Shown here: positions 23,768-32,491 of the stretch, in pieces
Position numbering within the stretch: position 1 is the stretch's first letter
Layout: every line of letters begins with the position of its first letter
Source: Bacteroidota bacterium
GTDB taxonomy: Bacteria; Bacteroidota; Bacteroidia; Chitinophagales; LD1
Assembly: GCA_018267385.1 (NCBI GenBank)
Contig: JAFDYN010000018.1
Location: 1-50,321, forward strand
Length of the DNA stretch: 50,321 nucleotides
Reading direction: 5' to 3'
Program-made: the position numbers and the translations under genes
Notes under the pieces: model-generated
Database searches by the model: none
The model's input: only the letters and a program-made list of their open reading frames with translations
Told to the model about the DNA's origin: nothing

Positions 23768-24919
23768 TCAGGCCAGCTTGTGATTTTTATTCTTCTTTTT
23801 TACCCACCGGATCAGGCGGGTAGATGGCTGCTCGATCAAATAGTAAAAAATAAAGCTGACCGGTACAGCCAGCACCACCCCCGCTGGATAAATATGACGG
23901 TAAAAAGTGGTCTTGCCGGTAATATGAGCTAATACACTGTATGTAAAGATCAATACAGGTATATGTATGAGGTAAAGAGAAAAACTAACCTCACCGAGTT
24001 TCTTGATCGTAGATATGAAAAGATTATGTGAAAAGTCGTAGCAAAAGAACAGGATGATGAGGAGGATGCAGATGATACCTGCCAGCACATTAGGCAGGTG
24101 ATCTTTCATGCCGGCCGCCTTTAGTACTATCATCATACCGCTCAGAAGCAGAATCATACCCATCAGTGCCAGACGTAGCATCGGGCGGTATTGGATCCTC
24201 TCCTTTATATCCGGGAGATAATCATAAAGGAAGGCACCGGCCGCAAAATACAAGTTAAGATTGAATACAAAGTTTGAAATGTATCCATAGCGTGATGACC
24301 AACCCCGTATACTACCGATGACAAATAATGCCATAGCCGTAAAAAAATAAGCTCTCCGGTGTAAAATGACAATAGGTACTATTAGGTAAAACATACCTTC
24401 GTAGAGTAGGGACCAATAGGCATAGTTGCAGCCTATGTATTCTCCGTTTTTCAGGAATAATAGTGATCTGAAGAAATTGCTCCACGTCTGATTTTCGTAG
24501 GCCAGAGTGAGCCGGTCATTAAATTCTCTGGTGTGAAGATGGAGCAAGTCCGGATAGTATATATGCACAAAGGCCAGTACGGCTACCCCCAGTACTACAG
24601 AGCCCAGGTACGGCACATAAATCCTGATGATACGATTAATAAAAAAGTCGAACGGAGTTTGCCGGTTTTTCTCAAAGCTGTAAGCAATAAAAAACCCTGA
24701 AAGTACGAAAAACATGATAACCATCTGCAGACCTGCAGAGCTCAGCATGTCAAGGGCAAAGACCAGGTAAGTACCGATGTGCCATGTGGCGCGTGGATAT
24801 GTCCGCAGGTATTCTGCGCCACCACACCAGAGCACATACTTGGCATGATATACTACTACATAGAAGGCGGCAAACCCTCTGATAGCGTGAAGGAGTTTTA
24901 ATTTGTCCAGCTTAAGCAT
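23768..24919 (-). CDS. Acyltransferase 3 family membrane protein (OafA/YrhL-like)
   Basis: This 383-aa protein has about ten membrane spans. Typical family marks are HAIRGFAAFYVVVYHA near the N-terminus (the conserved RG and catalytic His) and MVIMFFVLSGFFIAYSF with NRIIRIYVPYL after it. It would O- or N-acylate a sugar, usually by acetylation, on the membrane-bound polysaccharide intermediate. It overlaps the upstream glycosyltransferase gene by 8 bp, consistent with one operon. Confidence 0.9.
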   Translation of the reverse strand: MLKLDKLKLLHAIRGFAAFYVVVYHAKYVLWCGGAEYLRTYPRATWHIGTYLVFALDMLSSAGLQMVIMFFVLSGFFIAYSFEKNRQTPFDFFINRIIRIYVPYLGSVVLGVAVLAFVHIYYPDLLHLHTREFNDRLTLAYENQTWSNFFRSLLFLKNGEYIGCNYAYWSLLYEGMFYLIVPIVILHRRAYFFTAMALFVIGSIRGWSSRYGYISNFVFNLNLYFAAGAFLYDYLPDIKERIQYRPMLRLALMGMILLLSGMMIVLKAAGMKDHLPNVLAGIICILLIILFFCYDFSHNLFISTIKKLGEVSFSLYLIHIPVLIFTYSVLAHITGKTTFYRHIYPAGVVLAVPVSFIFYYLIEQPSTRLIRWVKKKNKNHKLA

Positions 24920-26168
24920 GTACGGGGCTTGGGTTTGTTAGGATAGCTTCATAGACCTCTCTGTATCGGGCTACACCCTCCTGTACAGAGAAAAACTCCT
25001 CTGCTCCCTCCTGTATGGCTTTCTTGTCGAATCTTGTACTGAGCAGTAAACGTGCCGCAGTCTCATAACCGGACTGGTCAAACTGATCTACTACCACGCC
25101 GGATCCATATTTTTTTACTATCCACTCTGTATCGCCCACCCCTGCATTGCACACTACCGGCACCCCCATAGACATCAGCTCGCCTTGCTTGACCGGAGAG
25201 GAGGCTTTCTTAGAATAAGCTGGTGTGATAAAAAATATAGAGGCATCTGCCAGGGCTATATGCGTGGGCACCTGGTCAAATGGTGAATTGACGACGCGCA
25301 GCAGGCTCCTGTCGATACCTCTGGCTGCGGCCTCACTAAATATATGGTCTTGCGCATCGTTGGTCACAAATAGGAGCTTTGCTGCTGGTTTGATACTATG
25401 CAAAACCCGGAAAAAATCCAGCATTTCGCCCAGCATATACCATGTGCCGAGTGATCCGAGGTATAGGAGGATATAATCATCCTGAGTCAAGTTTAGGCTA
25501 TCGCGCAATTGGCCCCTTAGGGCTATATCTACCCGCGCTGTACTGAATGTATCCATATCCACACAGCAAGGGATGACCTCTATCGGTACCGGGCTGCGAT
25601 CTATATGCTCCCAGCTGTGTATTTCCTTCTCAGCTTCATGTGTGAGGGTGATCACATAGTCTGCCTGCTCCAGAAATTTCTTTTCCCGTTTTTTAAAGAA
25701 GTTATAAATGGTGCGATAGATAGGGTTTTTCAAATTCCATAGACGACCGTCTATACGCTCATCTGCCCAGAAGCCCCGCATGTCAAATACATATCTGACA
25801 CCAAATTTTTGCTGCAGTGCATGGGCTACAATGGAGGTGACGTAGGCGCCCCGGGCGTGCACTATATCAAAATGATGCTCTTGCTGAAGCTCAAAGGCCA
25901 GTTTGCGCATTTTTATTACATCATAGATAGTAGAGAGCACAGGGGGACGCTTGGTATACATCAGGGGTACCCATCGTATAGCGTTTGCAGCACATATCTG
26001 CTCTATCTGGCTTTTGAATTTTTGATAACGCTCCGGTTTTTCAAAGCTTATCAGCGTAAAACTATACCCCTGCTGGCTCAATCCTGCCAGGTAGGGTAGT
26101 ACCTGGGAGCGTCCTAGCGGATCAGTCATTCCGTCATAAGAGATATATAGTACTTTTTTTGAGGCCAT
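24912..26168 (-). CDS. GT4 family glycosyltransferase
   Basis: This 418-aa GT-B enzyme has N-terminal LYISYDGMTDPLGRSQVLPYL, a phrase frequent in a group of Bacteroidota transferases. The donor-binding half contains YLGSLGTWYML and SPVKQGELMSMGVPVVCNAGVGDTE, where the Glu and surrounding residues stand for the E-x7-E region. The reaction is transfer of a nucleotide-activated sugar to a lipid-linked glycan; sugar identity is unknown. It lies 18 bp after asnB. Confidence 0.87.
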   Translation of the reverse strand: MASKKVLYISYDGMTDPLGRSQVLPYLAGLSQQGYSFTLISFEKPERYQKFKSQIEQICAANAIRWVPLMYTKRPPVLSTIYDVIKMRKLAFELQQEHHFDIVHARGAYVTSIVAHALQQKFGVRYVFDMRGFWADERIDGRLWNLKNPIYRTIYNFFKKREKKFLEQADYVITLTHEAEKEIHSWEHIDRSPVPIEVIPCCVDMDTFSTARVDIALRGQLRDSLNLTQDDYILLYLGSLGTWYMLGEMLDFFRVLHSIKPAAKLLFVTNDAQDHIFSEAAARGIDRSLLRVVNSPFDQVPTHIALADASIFFITPAYSKKASSPVKQGELMSMGVPVVCNAGVGDTEWIVKKYGSGVVVDQFDQSGYETAARLLLSTRFDKKAIQEGAEEFFSVQEGVARYREVYEAILTNPSPVHA

Positions 26169-26186
26169 ATTAAATTTTAGGTCGTG

Positions 26187-28031
26187 CTACTGGCTGCTCC
26201 ATTTGTGTAGTAGCATCAGCGCCCATAGCCTGTTATAGAGATAGTCTTCACCAGCTTCAAATCTGCGCAGGTATGTCGCTACCTCGCTATAATCTACAAA
26301 TTCAGCCTGCTCTACTACAGATCGGGAAAGGTATTTATCGAGTAAATACTTCAGGTCCTTGTGCAGCCAGCGTATCAGTGGAATGGAAAAGCCTTTCTTG
26401 GGCCTGGCAAAATACTGACGCGGCACGTAGTCATAGAGGACTTCTTTCAGGAGATGCTTGCTGATCCCGTTCTTTACTTTGAGTTGCTCATTGAGATTGA
26501 GCGCAAACTCTACGACTCTATAGTCCAGAAATGGTGTGCGAGCCTCCAGAGAAAATTGCATACTGGCTACATCTACCTTGACCAGGAGGTCATCTTTGAG
26601 GTAATATTTGATATCAAAGAGTGCCTGTTGCTCTTTGGCAGAAAGTGGCCTCGCTAATCCGGAATATTCCTCATTAAAGATCAGAGGGTAAATATATGCG
26701 GGCTGCATAAGGCGATGTAGTTCCCTCTCGGAAAACAGGTATTGCTCCTGGGAGAAGATATGGCTTTTGAGGTGGCGCTCATCATCGTAGTCAAAGATAC
26801 CTGCCGCACGTTTATACCGGTTGCTCAGCAGGCTGAGCGCAGTGCGTATAGGCTGGCGCAAAGGCTTGACAAAGGGGGTATCCAAACGCTCCGCCCACGC
26901 GTGAGCACCATAACCCATAAAAAGCTCGTCACCGCCATCTCCGCTCAGTGTCATAGTGACATGCTGACGCGCCAGACGCGATACCAGCATAGTAGGTATG
27001 GCAGATGAATCAGCATAGGGCTCGTCATATGCCGTCAGTATACGGTCTACTAGCTCGAGAGATTCTTTTTCTGAAACGATAAACTCATAGTGCTCAGTGC
27101 CCAGATGCTCCGATACCCGGCGTGCATAGGCCGACTCGTCCATTTTATCGTCTTTCACGCCTATGGAGAAAGTCTTGATGGTCTCATCTGAGACATCCTG
27201 GGCGATAGCTGCTACTGTACTGGAATCTATGCCCCCGCTGAGAAAAACGCCGAAGGGTACGTCACTGATCATGCGGTAGCGCACAGCACTGCCGAGCAAT
27301 TCTTTCAGACTACTTTTGGCAGTCTGAAAATCACTGAGCACGGTAGTAGCGATCTTTGACTCCGGCTGCCAATAACTCTTTATGTCCAGCTGCCCGTCAC
27401 GTATCACGGCGTAGCTGCCCGAAGGCAGGCGTGATATACTCTGATAGATAGTATGCGGTCCCGGTATATAGCCGGCATACAGAAAATTATAGACGCTCTG
27501 TTTATCTATTTTTTTATGTTGGCTGATCTGACTGAGTCGCAGTAGCGCCTTTATTTCTGAGGCAAAGGCAAAATTGCCGTCGTGCCAGTAGTAGATCACG
27601 GGCTTGACCCCCAGTCGATCACGAAAAACATATAGTGTATGCTCCTGAGTGTCATAGATCGCAATGGCAAACATACCATTCAGCAGATGAACGAAATCAG
27701 TGCCCAGCCGGGCAAATGCCTCCAGAATGACCTCCGTGTCAGAGGTAGTATGTGTATGGATGCCGAGCTGATCAGCTATCTCCCTAAAGTTATATACCTC
27801 ACCGTTGAAGCAGATCTGGTACCTGCCATCGTGTGAAGGCATGGGCTGATTGGCAGCGGTGCTCAGATCCAGGATACTGAGTCTGCGGTGCCCGAGGCCC
27901 AGGCCGTGCTCCCGGTCCAGATAGAATCCATCTGCATCCGGTCCCCGATGGGAGAGGCAGTCAGTCATGCTGCGCAGGTCAGCCTCAGACCAGAGTCTAT
28001 GTGTAGAAAAAAAGCCAGCTATACCGCACAT
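26187..28031 (-). CDS. asnB: Asparagine synthase (glutamine-hydrolysing)
   Basis: This 614-aa protein has the class II glutaminase domain starting at Cys2 (MCGIAGFF; Cys must be exposed, which fixes the start at 28031 although the frame is open to 28085). SHRGPDADG follows. The C-terminal synthetase domain has the PP-loop GVFLSGGIDSST and TLSGDGGDELFMGY. It normally makes asparagine from aspartate. Homologues inside O-antigen loci (WbpS-type) amidate uronic acids, and here it sits 13 bp after a WbpB-like dehydrogenase gene. A sugar-amide role is thus possible; sequence alone does not decide. Confidence 0.9.
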   Translation of the reverse strand: MCGIAGFFSTHRLWSEADLRSMTDCLSHRGPDADGFYLDREHGLGLGHRRLSILDLSTAANQPMPSHDGRYQICFNGEVYNFREIADQLGIHTHTTSDTEVILEAFARLGTDFVHLLNGMFAIAIYDTQEHTLYVFRDRLGVKPVIYYWHDGNFAFASEIKALLRLSQISQHKKIDKQSVYNFLYAGYIPGPHTIYQSISRLPSGSYAVIRDGQLDIKSYWQPESKIATTVLSDFQTAKSSLKELLGSAVRYRMISDVPFGVFLSGGIDSSTVAAIAQDVSDETIKTFSIGVKDDKMDESAYARRVSEHLGTEHYEFIVSEKESLELVDRILTAYDEPYADSSAIPTMLVSRLARQHVTMTLSGDGGDELFMGYGAHAWAERLDTPFVKPLRQPIRTALSLLSNRYKRAAGIFDYDDERHLKSHIFSQEQYLFSERELHRLMQPAYIYPLIFNEEYSGLARPLSAKEQQALFDIKYYLKDDLLVKVDVASMQFSLEARTPFLDYRVVEFALNLNEQLKVKNGISKHLLKEVLYDYVPRQYFARPKKGFSIPLIRWLHKDLKYLLDKYLSRSVVEQAEFVDYSEVATYLRRFEAGEDYLYNRLWALMLLHKWSSQ

Positions 28032-28044
28032 CCGCTTGTGATCT

Positions 28045-29016
28045 TTATGAATGAAAAGGATGGGGAGCCTGGTCTTGTGCCGCAAAAGGATGATAATCTC
28101 CCTGCAGGCCTATAGGCACCTGATGGCGTATGTCATGTACGATCTGTATGGATGGCAATGCCTCCATCAGGCCAAATCCGTTTCCACTCAGTATCTGCTC
28201 ATAGCTGCGTGTGTGCAAGTCGGTAAATCCGTCGCTGAATTCTATCTCCTTGCCCTCGATATTCATAGAGCGATAGGTACGCTTGCCAGCGGCCCTGAGC
28301 GCTGCGGGGATCGTATCAGAGTTGATACTCAGAAACCACCTCACACGTGCCCGCTCAAACTCTAGATAGCCCGCGGCGCGGTCATGCGTATGGACATGCA
28401 CAATATTCTTTTTCACGGGGCCAAATATCCACGATAGCATATCATAGAAGTGTACGCCGATATTTGTAGCGATACCTCCGGATTTAGATATGTCTCCCTT
28501 CCAGCTGGTGTAGTACCAGTGCCCGCGTGAGGTGATATAGGTCAGGTCAAATTCATATACTTTGTCCTTAGGGCTATTGGCCACTTCTTCGCGCAGGGCT
28601 ATGATAGCGGGATGCAGGCGTAGCTGCAGGATATTAAAAACCTTCTTGCCGGTTTCATTTTCATATTCTTTCAGTCCTTCTATATTCCACGGATTGAGCA
28701 CGAGTGGTTTTTCGCAGATCACGTCTGCTCCACTGCGCAGGCCAAATCGTATATGTGCATCGTGCAGATAGTTGGGCGTGCAGACGGATACATAGTCTAC
28801 AGCATTTTTCTCCCGTCGTAGTTTATCTACATATCTGTCAAAGCGCTCAAACTCGACAAAAAAATCTGCCTCAGGAAAAAAACTATCCATGATACCTACA
28901 CTGTCAAATTTATCGAGTGCGGCTACGAGTACATTACCTGTATCCTTGATCGCTTTCAGGTGGCGGGAGGCGATATAGCCGGCGGCACCTATCAGCGCAA
29001 ATCTCTTATTATCCAT
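28045..29016 (-). CDS. wbpB: UDP-GlcNAcA 3-dehydrogenase (WbpB/WlbA family)
   Basis: This 323-aa Gfo/Idh/MocA oxidoreductase is strikingly like Pseudomonas WbpB. It has FALIGAAGYIASRHLKAIKDTG (NAD binding), CTPNYLHDAHIRFGLRSG, ICEKPLV, FNILQLRLHPAI, TYITSRGHWYYTSWKGD, NIGVHFYDMLSWIFGP and a closing FSDGFTDLHTRSYE. The known reaction oxidises C3 of UDP-N-acetylglucosaminuronate to a 3-keto sugar, which an aminotransferase then converts into a 2,3-diamino uronic acid. A specific WbpE-type aminotransferase is not seen here; the only one is WecE-like. In Porphyromonas this pathway contributes to anionic LPS. Confidence 0.88.
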   Translation of the reverse strand: MDNKRFALIGAAGYIASRHLKAIKDTGNVLVAALDKFDSVGIMDSFFPEADFFVEFERFDRYVDKLRREKNAVDYVSVCTPNYLHDAHIRFGLRSGADVICEKPLVLNPWNIEGLKEYENETGKKVFNILQLRLHPAIIALREEVANSPKDKVYEFDLTYITSRGHWYYTSWKGDISKSGGIATNIGVHFYDMLSWIFGPVKKNIVHVHTHDRAAGYLEFERARVRWFLSINSDTIPAALRAAGKRTYRSMNIEGKEIEFSDGFTDLHTRSYEQILSGNGFGLMEALPSIQIVHDIRHQVPIGLQGDYHPFAAQDQAPHPFHS

Positions 29017-29111
29017 GTCTGATCCTGAGAAGATTGAACTATAAACTTAGTAAAATAAACGCAACCATTTTCTTATTATCCGGTAGCTACAGTGCCGTGG
29101 GCGAGCGTTTA

Positions 29112-29545
29112 TCAGGTAGTCACTTCATCTATGACCGATGCAAGTGCCTCTGCCTGCCGCTCCCTGGAGTAGAATGAGACGCGCCCGGCGGCTGGAGTAT
29201 AAGCAGTGACAGCCCTGCGTGTCATCCATCCGCTCCTTCATCACACCCCGATCATCTGGACACAATAGCAATGGCTTTCCACGGCCAGGTATTCAAATAT
29301 TTTGCTGGAACGAGGCCCTTTCACCCCCTGGGGGGCTATCTGTAGATAAAGGTGGGCAGCGGACATGATGCGGATAAATTAGTCCTTGGGTATGCGGAGT
29401 CCTGCTGATCTGATTTGCCTATTTTCCTGAGTATCTGGTAAAGGTATGATCCGGCAAAAGTTGGCGCGAGGGAAAAACATACCACCAAGAGATCATTTTT
29501 CAATGATCCAATTTCTTCTTTTGCCATCCTATCCCATTGCCGGTA
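29112..29545 (-). pseudogene. Glycosyltransferase C-terminal remnant with frameshifts
   Basis: Reading the minus strand in shifting frames recovers a GT4 C-terminal half: about TPHTQGLI, IRIMSAAHLYLQIAPQGVKG, PRSSKIFEYLAV, GKPLLLCPDDRGVMKER, then AGRVSFYSRERQAEALASV and a stop at 29112. The frame changes near 29280, near 29214 and near 29375, and probably once more upstream. The N-terminal two thirds of a normal enzyme are missing. The remnant fills the otherwise empty 533-bp gap between wbpB and the methyltransferase gene. Confidence 0.7.
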
Positions 29546-29549
29546 TTCA

Positions 29550-30260
29550 TCAGAAGGCATCGAGATTTTTGAAATACACGCGTTCATGATCTATCTCAGC
29601 GCCTTTGGCCAGAAAGTATTCTTTCAGCTCCGGAGTGTACGGCATTTTGGTGTCATGCTCTGAGTTGATGATAAAGAATGCTTCCGCTCCCGGATTGCAG
29701 AGATTTTGTTTTAGATCTTTCATAAAAAACTCCCATTCCTGCCATTTCCATAGGTGATCAGTGCGGTGACCGTTGAAATAGGTATGAAAGCCTGTCACTA
29801 CATCAAACCTCACATCAAAGGCAGGGATGTGTTCCCGGGCTTGTATCGCATAGTCCATGCGGGGTATATCCAGCAGTTTGATGAGTGAATTGAATATCGG
29901 ATTGAAATCTATGTCTATGCTACGCACCTCGTGTCCGTATTGTTTGCATAGAAACGGAAAGTACCCATTACCAGTGCCTATATCCAGGATGGTCTTGCGA
30001 GGATGCGGATGGTCCAGCCCCAGCAGGTGAGCCCGCCACACATTGTCCAGCATCCATGGTTTGATATTGAGATATTTGCTGTATCCGGGATACGGGTCAT
30101 AGTCCTTGTACTGAGCGTTGATCTTTTCAAAACCTTCCTGAGGTATGGCCTTGAGCGCTTTCCTCAGATCATTTTTTACAGCTAGTACGGTCCTGAGTTT
30201 AAAGAAGAGATTATTGTCTACCGCGTCTCTGTATTTTTTGATACTTCCGTATTTGTTCAT
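29550..30260 (-). CDS. Class I SAM-dependent methyltransferase
   Basis: This 236-aa protein has a Rossmann-fold motif I, TILDIGTGNGYFPFLCKQYG, followed by VRSIDID (acidic end of strand 2) and the motif IV-like FDVVTGFHTYFNG. The N-terminal 85 residues are a basic helical lead (KKYRDAVDNNLFFKLRT). It may methylate a sugar hydroxyl or cap the chain; ABC-exported polysaccharides are often terminated by such a modification, and the Wzt here has a C-terminal domain. It overlaps the preceding glycosyltransferase gene by 4 bp. Confidence 0.8.
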   Translation of the reverse strand: MNKYGSIKKYRDAVDNNLFFKLRTVLAVKNDLRKALKAIPQEGFEKINAQYKDYDPYPGYSKYLNIKPWMLDNVWRAHLLGLDHPHPRKTILDIGTGNGYFPFLCKQYGHEVRSIDIDFNPIFNSLIKLLDIPRMDYAIQAREHIPAFDVRFDVVTGFHTYFNGHRTDHLWKWQEWEFFMKDLKQNLCNPGAEAFFIINSEHDTKMPYTPELKEYFLAKGAEIDHERVYFKNLDAF

Positions 30261-31390
30261 CCTTTACTATTAGGGGCTTGAGTGTATAAATCTAATAATT
30301 TGCTCACATAGGGTATGATATCATATTGCTGAGATGCATTGATGGCACCTTGTTTCATAGAGGCATACAATTCTGGAGCAGTGGCATCTAAGATGCGATC
30401 TGCTATGAGTATCGCATCTGGCCGTGGCACCAGATAGCCGGTCATCCCATCTTGTATGAGTTCGCGATTACCCCCTCCATCCACAGCCACTACCGGTAGA
30501 CCTGCCGCCATGGCCTCTACTATCACGAGCCCAAATGGCTCATACAATGCGGTATGCAAGAAGAGTGTGCTCTCAGCGAGATGTGCTCCTATATCATCAC
30601 TGACACCGCGTAGCGTCACATAGTCACCCAAATGTAGCTCATCTATACGTGCCTGAAGGACATCCCGCATCACCCCCTGCCCATAAATATCCAGATGAAA
30701 GGCTACACCACGGTTCCGAAGGACCTCGGCCACCTCGATCTGTAGTATCTGGTTTTTGCGCTCTATGAGGCTGCCGGCAGAGATGAGCCTGATCATTCCT
30801 GCCGGTACATACTCAGTGATATTTTTACTAAAGGCAGCTACATTTACGGCATTCGCCAGGTAGTGTACGTTTTCGCGCAGGTCCGGCAGGTTGTCTCTAT
30901 AGAATTCATATGTGTTTGGTGAAATGGCTATGAACTGATTATCATAATGCCGGTACCTGGCCAGGATATAGTGATATACGCGCCAGTCTATGATGCCCTG
31001 CCTGCTCAAAGGCAGCAGGGGGGGGCGTTTCACTTCTTTTGTATTCCAGTGGCAGTGGGTAAACCACCGGGCTCCCGGGTACTCCAGACTATGGATGACA
31101 AGATCTGGCATGAAGAGATGCGTATGAATAATATCCGGCCGGTAGCTATCTACAAAGTCCTGGAGCCTGCTGACGTCATACGCTGTAGACCGCAGCACTG
31201 ACAGCGTCACCGAGGCCGGGATCACCTTTACGAAATCTCTGATATCTGAAATATCATAGGCTATATGATCCTCCAGTAGTACGAGCATGGCCGTAATGCC
31301 TGGCCGGTTATTCAGCTCGCGTACGATGTCCGTAGCTATGCGCTCGGCACCTCCTTTGCGAAGGTCAGTGATGATGTGGAGTATCTTCAT
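30257..31390 (-). CDS. GT4 family glycosyltransferase
   Basis: This 377-aa protein is a classical GT4 enzyme. N-terminal ILHIITDLRKGGAERIATDIV carries the typical GGAE motif. The C-terminal half has LISAGSLIERKNQ, LHLGDYVTLRGVSDDI, and TALYEPFGLVIVEAMAAGLPVVAVDGGGNRE, with the E-x7-E donor-binding motif. It is expected to work in the cytoplasm on the lipid-linked chain. It is 26 bp downstream of the next transferase gene and overlaps the methyltransferase gene by 4 bp. Confidence 0.93.
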   Translation of the reverse strand: MKILHIITDLRKGGAERIATDIVRELNNRPGITAMLVLLEDHIAYDISDIRDFVKVIPASVTLSVLRSTAYDVSRLQDFVDSYRPDIIHTHLFMPDLVIHSLEYPGARWFTHCHWNTKEVKRPPLLPLSRQGIIDWRVYHYILARYRHYDNQFIAISPNTYEFYRDNLPDLRENVHYLANAVNVAAFSKNITEYVPAGMIRLISAGSLIERKNQILQIEVAEVLRNRGVAFHLDIYGQGVMRDVLQARIDELHLGDYVTLRGVSDDIGAHLAESTLFLHTALYEPFGLVIVEAMAAGLPVVAVDGGGNRELIQDGMTGYLVPRPDAILIADRILDATAPELYASMKQGAINASQQYDIIPYVSKLLDLYTQAPNSKG

Positions 31391-31416
31391 TAGTCGCCTT
31401 GTATAGCCTCAGGTGG

Positions 31417-32337
31417 CTATCTCTTACGTGATTCTATTGCGGTCAGTATTTTTTCATAATAGTCTACATGGTCCATGCGTACGGCTGGTACGCCCATAGC
31501 CTCGCTCTCATATGCCACCAGGCCCCAGGACTCAGAGTAGGACATGTATAGGTTTACGGTCATGGCACCCAGTATGCTGAGAAATTTTTCTTTCGGCAGA
31601 TGAGTACCGTGCCCTACTATCCTCTCATTCATATCCAGGTAGTCAAACATTTTATCATCCAAAACGTGAACGATGGTATTGGGTATCATCAGGGCGTAGA
31701 TCACCTGGTTGTGCAGGTTTTTATTGAAGGTATCACCGCCAAATACGCCTATGTGTGTTTTGAGAGGGTCTACTGCGATAGGAGTCACCCCGGGTGGTAT
31801 ATGGGGAGCCTGCAGTGGTAGGTGCGTGGCATGTAGCCCATATAGCCGTATAAAGACTTCTGCCAGGCCTTCTTTTACAAAGGACACTTCTTGTACTTTG
31901 CCGGTGCGCGCGTAGCTGATCAGCCCCTTTATGAGCTGCTGCTGCACCGGGCTATGAAACTCACTGATAGTACCATGATAAATCGTCTGTATCTCACAGT
32001 GACCGCTGAGTCGATCTATCATATCAAAAAAGTATGGCGCAAATCCACTGATCACTACACGTTTGAATTTTAGTGCAATGATCTTTTCGCTGAGCTGTCG
32101 CAGCTGCGTAGTTGTGAAAACCGGATTGGAATATGACTGTGGTATTTCTATTGCGGTACCTCCATAGAGCCCTCTCGTGGCATTGGCTATGCCCAGCCAG
32201 TGCGGCCCGGTAGGAGAGCCATAGAGCGCCACTAGATCGCCAGACGCACGGATAGCTGTCACGCTCCTAAGAACCTCCTCTAGCAGCCCTGCTACCTCTC
32301 TGCCACGCAGCAGTTTATTTTTGATTTTGCGGATCAT
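31417..32337 (-). CDS. Divergent GT-B glycosyltransferase-like protein
   Basis: This 306-aa protein lacks a clear N-terminal substrate domain signature. It has GVFGGDTFNKNLHNQVIYAL and a C-terminal SYSESWGLVAYESEAMGVPAV, which is the donor-site pattern of GT4-like enzymes. The middle has TIYHGTISEFHSPVQQQLIKGL, a familiar bacterial transferase phrase. It is shorter than neighbours of the family. A glycosyltransferase role is likely; details unknown. A 154-bp gap separates it from the deacetylase gene. Confidence 0.65.
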   Translation of the reverse strand: MIRKIKNKLLRGREVAGLLEEVLRSVTAIRASGDLVALYGSPTGPHWLGIANATRGLYGGTAIEIPQSYSNPVFTTTQLRQLSEKIIALKFKRVVISGFAPYFFDMIDRLSGHCEIQTIYHGTISEFHSPVQQQLIKGLISYARTGKVQEVSFVKEGLAEVFIRLYGLHATHLPLQAPHIPPGVTPIAVDPLKTHIGVFGGDTFNKNLHNQVIYALMIPNTIVHVLDDKMFDYLDMNERIVGHGTHLPKEKFLSILGAMTVNLYMSYSESWGLVAYESEAMGVPAVRMDHVDYYEKILTAIESRKR

Positions 32338-32491
32338 ATCCTGGGTGCAGCGATCTTGCTTTCAGAAATTAACAGGACGTCAAAATAAAGAGAAAAAATG
32401 GCCCCGTATACCTCAGGCTTTTTTTGCACCGGTGCAATAGACTCCTTACTGATGATCCCGGCCCGAGACGGTAGAGTGATTCGTAGCTGCA

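Noticed and set aside
29314..29335. C-run/G-run palindrome near 29320 as another member of the repeat family
   Set aside because: It falls within the glycosyltransferase remnant, where it encodes the expected IAPQGVKGP motif, and it lacks the third arm.
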